Source of the DNA: Candidatus Poribacteria bacterium
GTDB taxonomy: Bacteria > Poribacteria > WGA-4E > WGA-3G
Assembly: GCA_022827625.1 (NCBI GenBank)
Contig: JAJEIE010000028.1
Span: forward strand, 29,004-93,003
Length of the DNA stretch: 64,000 bases
Reading direction: 5' to 3'
Shown here: piece by piece, positions 61,526-64,000 of the stretch
How positions within the stretch are numbered: the stretch's first letter is position 1
How the letters are laid out: every line of letters starts with the position of its first letter
Notes under the pieces: model-generated
Databases searched by the model: none
Told to the model about the DNA's origin: nothing
What the model saw: the letters and a program-made list of their open reading frames with translations, nothing else
Translations under genes and position numbers: made by a program

Positions 61526-63313
61526 TTAGAAATCTAAGTCGGTTTCTTGCACAATTTTGTCAACAAAGGTATCAAGTGCCATCGCGCCGATGTCGCCTTC
61601 ATCTCGACTTCGGACACTGACGGTACGGTTTTCCTGTTCACGTCCACCGATAATTAGCATATAGGGGACACGTTGCAAACGTGCGAGGCGGATTTTCGCA
61701 CCAATCTTATCATCGGTGTTATCTAATACAACACGGCATCCCTTTTGGCTTAGGAGCTGCTCGACCTTTGTGGCGTAATCAACGAAACGTTGACTAATGG
61801 TCATCACAACACATTGGACGGGAGAGAGCCACGTTGGAAAAGCACCGGCATAATGCTCAATGAGCATCGCGATGAAACGTTCAAAACTCCCGCAAAGGGC
61901 GCGATGAATAACGACGGGTCGTTTTTCGGATCCGTCTGGCGCGACATAGATGAGTTCAAACCGCTCAGGGAGCTGGAAATCGAGTTGAACAGTGGCACAT
62001 TGTACATCTCGGTTGAGTGAATCGCGAACCTGAAAATCGAGTTTGGGACCGTAGAACGCCGCTTCACCCGGATCAATACTATACTCAACCTGATTGTTTT
62101 TCAACACACCTTCAAGCATCGTTTCGGCGCGATTCCAGACCTCAATGTCACCCATAAACTTGTCAGGATTGCGTGTGCTAAAATCACAACGGAACGGCAA
62201 ATCGAACGTGTCATAGATACGACTGAAAAGCGCAAGGATACGCTCATATTCATCAGCAATCTGATCTTCTGTGACGAAGTTATGTGCATCGTCTTGACAC
62301 ATTTGACGGACGCGCGACAAGCCGGTTAGCGTGCCAGTGGCTTCGTTGCGATGTAACACGCCTTGGTCGTGTAAGCGATAGGGCAAATCTCGGTAACTGT
62401 GCCGGGTACTTTTATAGATGAGCATGTGCGCCGGGCAGTTCATCGGTTTCAAGGCACTTACTGATCCACCATCCTCGCTTTCGATGAGGAACATATTTTC
62501 TTTAAAGTGCTCCCAATGTCCAGAGGTTTCCCAGAGACTACTGTCGTAGAGGAGCGGTGTCCGAACTTCTTGATACCCCTCACTGAGATAGAGTTTGCGG
62601 ACTTTTTCAGACAAAAGATTGTAGATGAACGCGCCTTTGGGAAGCCAAAAAGGACTGCCGGGCGATTCAGGATGCATCTGAAAAAGTTCTAATTCACGTC
62701 CGAGTCTGCGATGGTCGCGTTTGGCAGCTTCTTGGCGTTGTGTTAAGTATGCCTGAAGGTCGGCTTTGGTCTCCCATGCGGTGCCATAAATGCGTTGTAA
62801 CTGCTCGCGATTGCCATCACCGCGCCAATAGGCTCCAGAAACGCGGAGCAGTTTGAAATATCGGCACTCGCCTGTTTTTTCGACGTGGGGTCCTTTACAG
62901 AGGTCAGTGAACTCACCGTTGTGATAGATAGAAACACCTTCGTCAGCGACCCCTTCATCGCTTGCGTTGACTTCCCGATCAGAGATTCCGTCGATTAGTT
63001 CGAGTTTGAATTTTTGGTCTCGTTCGCCGAACCATTCGCGTGCTGCGTCGTAGGTCCAGGTTTCCTGTTCAAAAGGCACATTGGCTTTAATCATCGCCTT
63101 CATGTGCTTTTCGATCTCCGGGAAATCGTCAGGTGTAATGGGACGTGGCACCTCCATATCGTAATAGAACTCGTTCTCAATCGGGGGTCCGATTGCGAGT
63201 TTAACGGTCCGTTCACCATCAGGAAAAAGTTGTTGAACGGCATACGCCATGATGTGCGCGGTTGAATGGCGTAGGCGTTGTAAATAGTCTTCAGGTTGAT
63301 TGGATTCACGCAT
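61526..63313 (-). CDS. thrS: threonyl-tRNA synthetase lacking the TGS domain
   Basis: Charges tRNA-Thr. 595 residues against the usual 640. The N-terminal TGS domain is missing, and an in-frame TAG three codons before the ATG rules out a longer start. The editing domain is intact (RHSTAHIMAYAV, CKGPHVEKTGECRYFKLL). The class II core has the motif-2-type RLHDQGVLHRNEATGTLTGLSRVRQM, zinc site MNCPAHM, and EVWNRAETML; the anticodon-binding domain starts near 490. Apart from TGS the protein is full length, so it should be active. It lies upstream of the lipoprotein pair and downstream of tRNA genes. Confidence 0.95.
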   Translation of the reverse strand: MRESNQPEDYLQRLRHSTAHIMAYAVQQLFPDGERTVKLAIGPPIENEFYYDMEVPRPITPDDFPEIEKHMKAMIKANVPFEQETWTYDAAREWFGERDQKFKLELIDGISDREVNASDEGVADEGVSIYHNGEFTDLCKGPHVEKTGECRYFKLLRVSGAYWRGDGNREQLQRIYGTAWETKADLQAYLTQRQEAAKRDHRRLGRELELFQMHPESPGSPFWLPKGAFIYNLLSEKVRKLYLSEGYQEVRTPLLYDSSLWETSGHWEHFKENMFLIESEDGGSVSALKPMNCPAHMLIYKSTRHSYRDLPYRLHDQGVLHRNEATGTLTGLSRVRQMCQDDAHNFVTEDQIADEYERILALFSRIYDTFDLPFRCDFSTRNPDKFMGDIEVWNRAETMLEGVLKNNQVEYSIDPGEAAFYGPKLDFQVRDSLNRDVQCATVQLDFQLPERFELIYVAPDGSEKRPVVIHRALCGSFERFIAMLIEHYAGAFPTWLSPVQCVVMTISQRFVDYATKVEQLLSQKGCRVVLDNTDDKIGAKIRLARLQRVPYMLIIGGREQENRTVSVRSRDEGDIGAMALDTFVDKIVQETDLDF

Positions 63314-63482
63314 TGTGATCTACTCTCATTATGTCAATTCATGTAGGATAAAAAAATTGTTGACAATAGACTTAACGTCTTTTTTCGTACACTGTTTACG
63401 TCTAAATTATTGTACACCATCTGACAGCGAAATGCCAATTATTTTCGCAGCCCGGTAGCAGAATAGTTATTGGTGTTAAAGT

Positions 63483-63512
63483 AAGCGTCGCGACCAAAGG
63501 TCGCTCCTACAG
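63483..63512. repeat. REP-like palindrome GTAGGAGCGA family
   Basis: AAGCGTCGCGACC-AAA-GGTCGCTCCTACAG: reverse strand GTAGGAGCGACCTTTGGTCG then CGACGC, matching the copies at 56341 and 58105. Confidence 0.8.
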
Positions 63513-63595
63513 GAAGAATGGAAGGGTGAAAGATTGGAAGGCTGGAAGATTGCTGGATCAGGATTTTCGGGATTGTTGAATATCTTGCTGGTTAA

Positions 63596-63690
63596 CGGGC
63601 AATAATGCACGCCGCATGAATCAACGGTATGAATGCCTTAACGGCATTCCCCGGGGCGAGTACGCCGCAAAATTGCCCTACTACGAACGA
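63596..63690. repeat. long palindromic element with GGGCAAT ends
   Basis: Ends AACGGGCAATAATGCACG and GCAAAATTGCCCTACTACGAACG frame an inner hairpin GAATGCC-TTAAC-GGCATTC. The 23-base word beginning GAATCAACGGTATGAATG also occurs at 24613-24635, and a deleted form of the element is at 18929-18954. Confidence 0.75.
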
Positions 63691-63757
63691 GCGTTAGTGA
63701 AATCTGACAGAACCGGTATAGGGACGGGACTGGTACAGGGGAGTTGGAAGAGAAGGA

Positions 63758-63831
63758 TGGGCGGTACAGGACTTGAACCTGTGACCTCTTGCATGTCAAG
63801 CAAACGCTCTAGCCACCTGAGCTAACCGCCC
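63758..63831 (-). tRNA. tRNA-Val (GAC)
   Basis: Minus strand cloverleaf: acceptor GGGCGGT/ACCGCCC, D-arm GCTC/GAGC, anticodon stem TTTGC/GCAAG with loop TTGACAT, T-arm ACAGG/CCTGT. Discriminator A; CCA is not encoded. Confidence 0.93.
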
Positions 63832-63853
63832 GTTATTGGAGAGATAGTAATGG

Positions 63854-63925
63854 AGGTGGCGGTCGGAATCGAACCGACGAATAAGAGTTTTGCAGACTCT
63901 GGCCTTACCACTTGGCTACGCCACC
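63854..63925 (-). tRNA. tRNA-Cys (GCA)
   Basis: Acceptor GGTGGCG/CGCCACC, anticodon loop CTGCAAA (GCA), T-arm with GGTTCGATTCC. Discriminator T (U), as expected for tRNA-Cys; CCA is encoded at 63853-63851. Confidence 0.93.
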
Positions 63926-63934
63926 TTAAGATGG

Positions 63935-64000
63935 AGCGGGAGACGAGATTTGAACTCGCGACCTCCACCTTGGCAAGGTGGAGCTCTACCACTGAGCTAC
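63935..64000 (-). tRNA. tRNA-Gly (GCC), 5' end beyond window
   Basis: 3' portion: D-arm onward GTAGCTCAGTGGTAGAGC, anticodon loop TTGCCAA (GCC), T-arm GCGAGTTCAAATCTCG, acceptor 3' strand CTCCCGC, discriminator T and encoded CCA (63934-63932). About 7 bases of the 5' end are missing. Confidence 0.9.

Larger units (their letters stand above)
63314..63757. other. 444-base gap with repeats between thrS and tRNA genes
   Basis: It contains the thrS leader (A/T-rich, no clear T-box), the REP-like element at 63483-63512, purine-rich text with repeated GGAAG and GAAGATTG words (63515-63556), and the element at 63596-63690. No gene is supported. Confidence 0.6.

Noticed and set aside
63314-63440. T-box leader for thrS
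   Set aside because: No T-box sequence or antiterminator/terminator pair is seen in the A/T-rich leader.

Overview
The window looks like a chromosomal piece of an uncultivated Gram-negative bacterium. The best guess is a member of 'Candidatus Poribacteria' or a close relative; this is inferred from gene style, not measured. The evidence is three copies of a large uncharacterised polytopic membrane protein (DUF6785/6784-like), two secreted proteins joining dockerin-type repeats to a copper monooxygenase fold, several Gfo/Idh/MocA and Ldh_2-type dehydrogenases, a two-component-propeller/SpoIIE protein, and many short palindromic intergenic elements. LolA, LpoB-like and COG3014-like lipoproteins point to an outer membrane.

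Layout. 1-6.8 kb (minus strand): lolA, pgsA, thpR, recA, arc and dop. The last two belong to the Pup-proteasome system; dop runs off the left edge and is missing from the ORF track. 7.4-11.1 kb: cobalamin-dependent metH. 11-19.5 kb: two VOC proteins, a DUF58 protein, a 1237-residue propeller/SpoIIE phosphatase and two Gfo/Idh/MocA oxidoreductases. 19.7-27.5 kb: tandem secreted discoidin-like proteins, then two copies of the DUF6785-like gene. The second copy overlaps an archaeal-type 4-phosphopantoate-beta-alanine ligase gene, and both modules start with the same duplicated promoter. 27.5-36.6 kb: a heterodimeric ABC exporter, gnd, a HAD hydrolase, a D-2-hydroxyacid dehydrogenase and an AAA ATPase with a PD-(D/E)XK-like tail.

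36.6-42.9 kb is the most complete regulatory story: nasA, narK and nirA (nitrate assimilation) follow nasT, which encodes an ANTAR antiterminator. The nasT-nirA gap contains a two-hexaloop ANTAR target whose second hairpin overlaps the 5' arm of an intrinsic terminator. nasT itself is preceded by a sigma-54 promoter and a direct repeat. This predicts nitrogen-controlled initiation plus nitrate-responsive antitermination.

43-64 kb (minus strand): a methyltransferase, a HypE-like AIR-synthase protein, the third DUF6785-like gene, a fused homocysteine methyltransferase/MTHFR, the tandem copper monooxygenases, a glycosyltransferase, an SDR lacking YxxxK, tandem Ldh_2 dehydrogenases, a DUF4159 protein, a cysteine desulfurase, two lipoproteins, a TGS-less threonyl-tRNA synthetase and three tRNA genes (Val, Cys, Gly), the last cut by the window edge. 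Tandem duplication is a repeated theme, and several families of palindromic intergenic repeats are scattered between genes. I see no CRISPR array, prophage or transposase gene.
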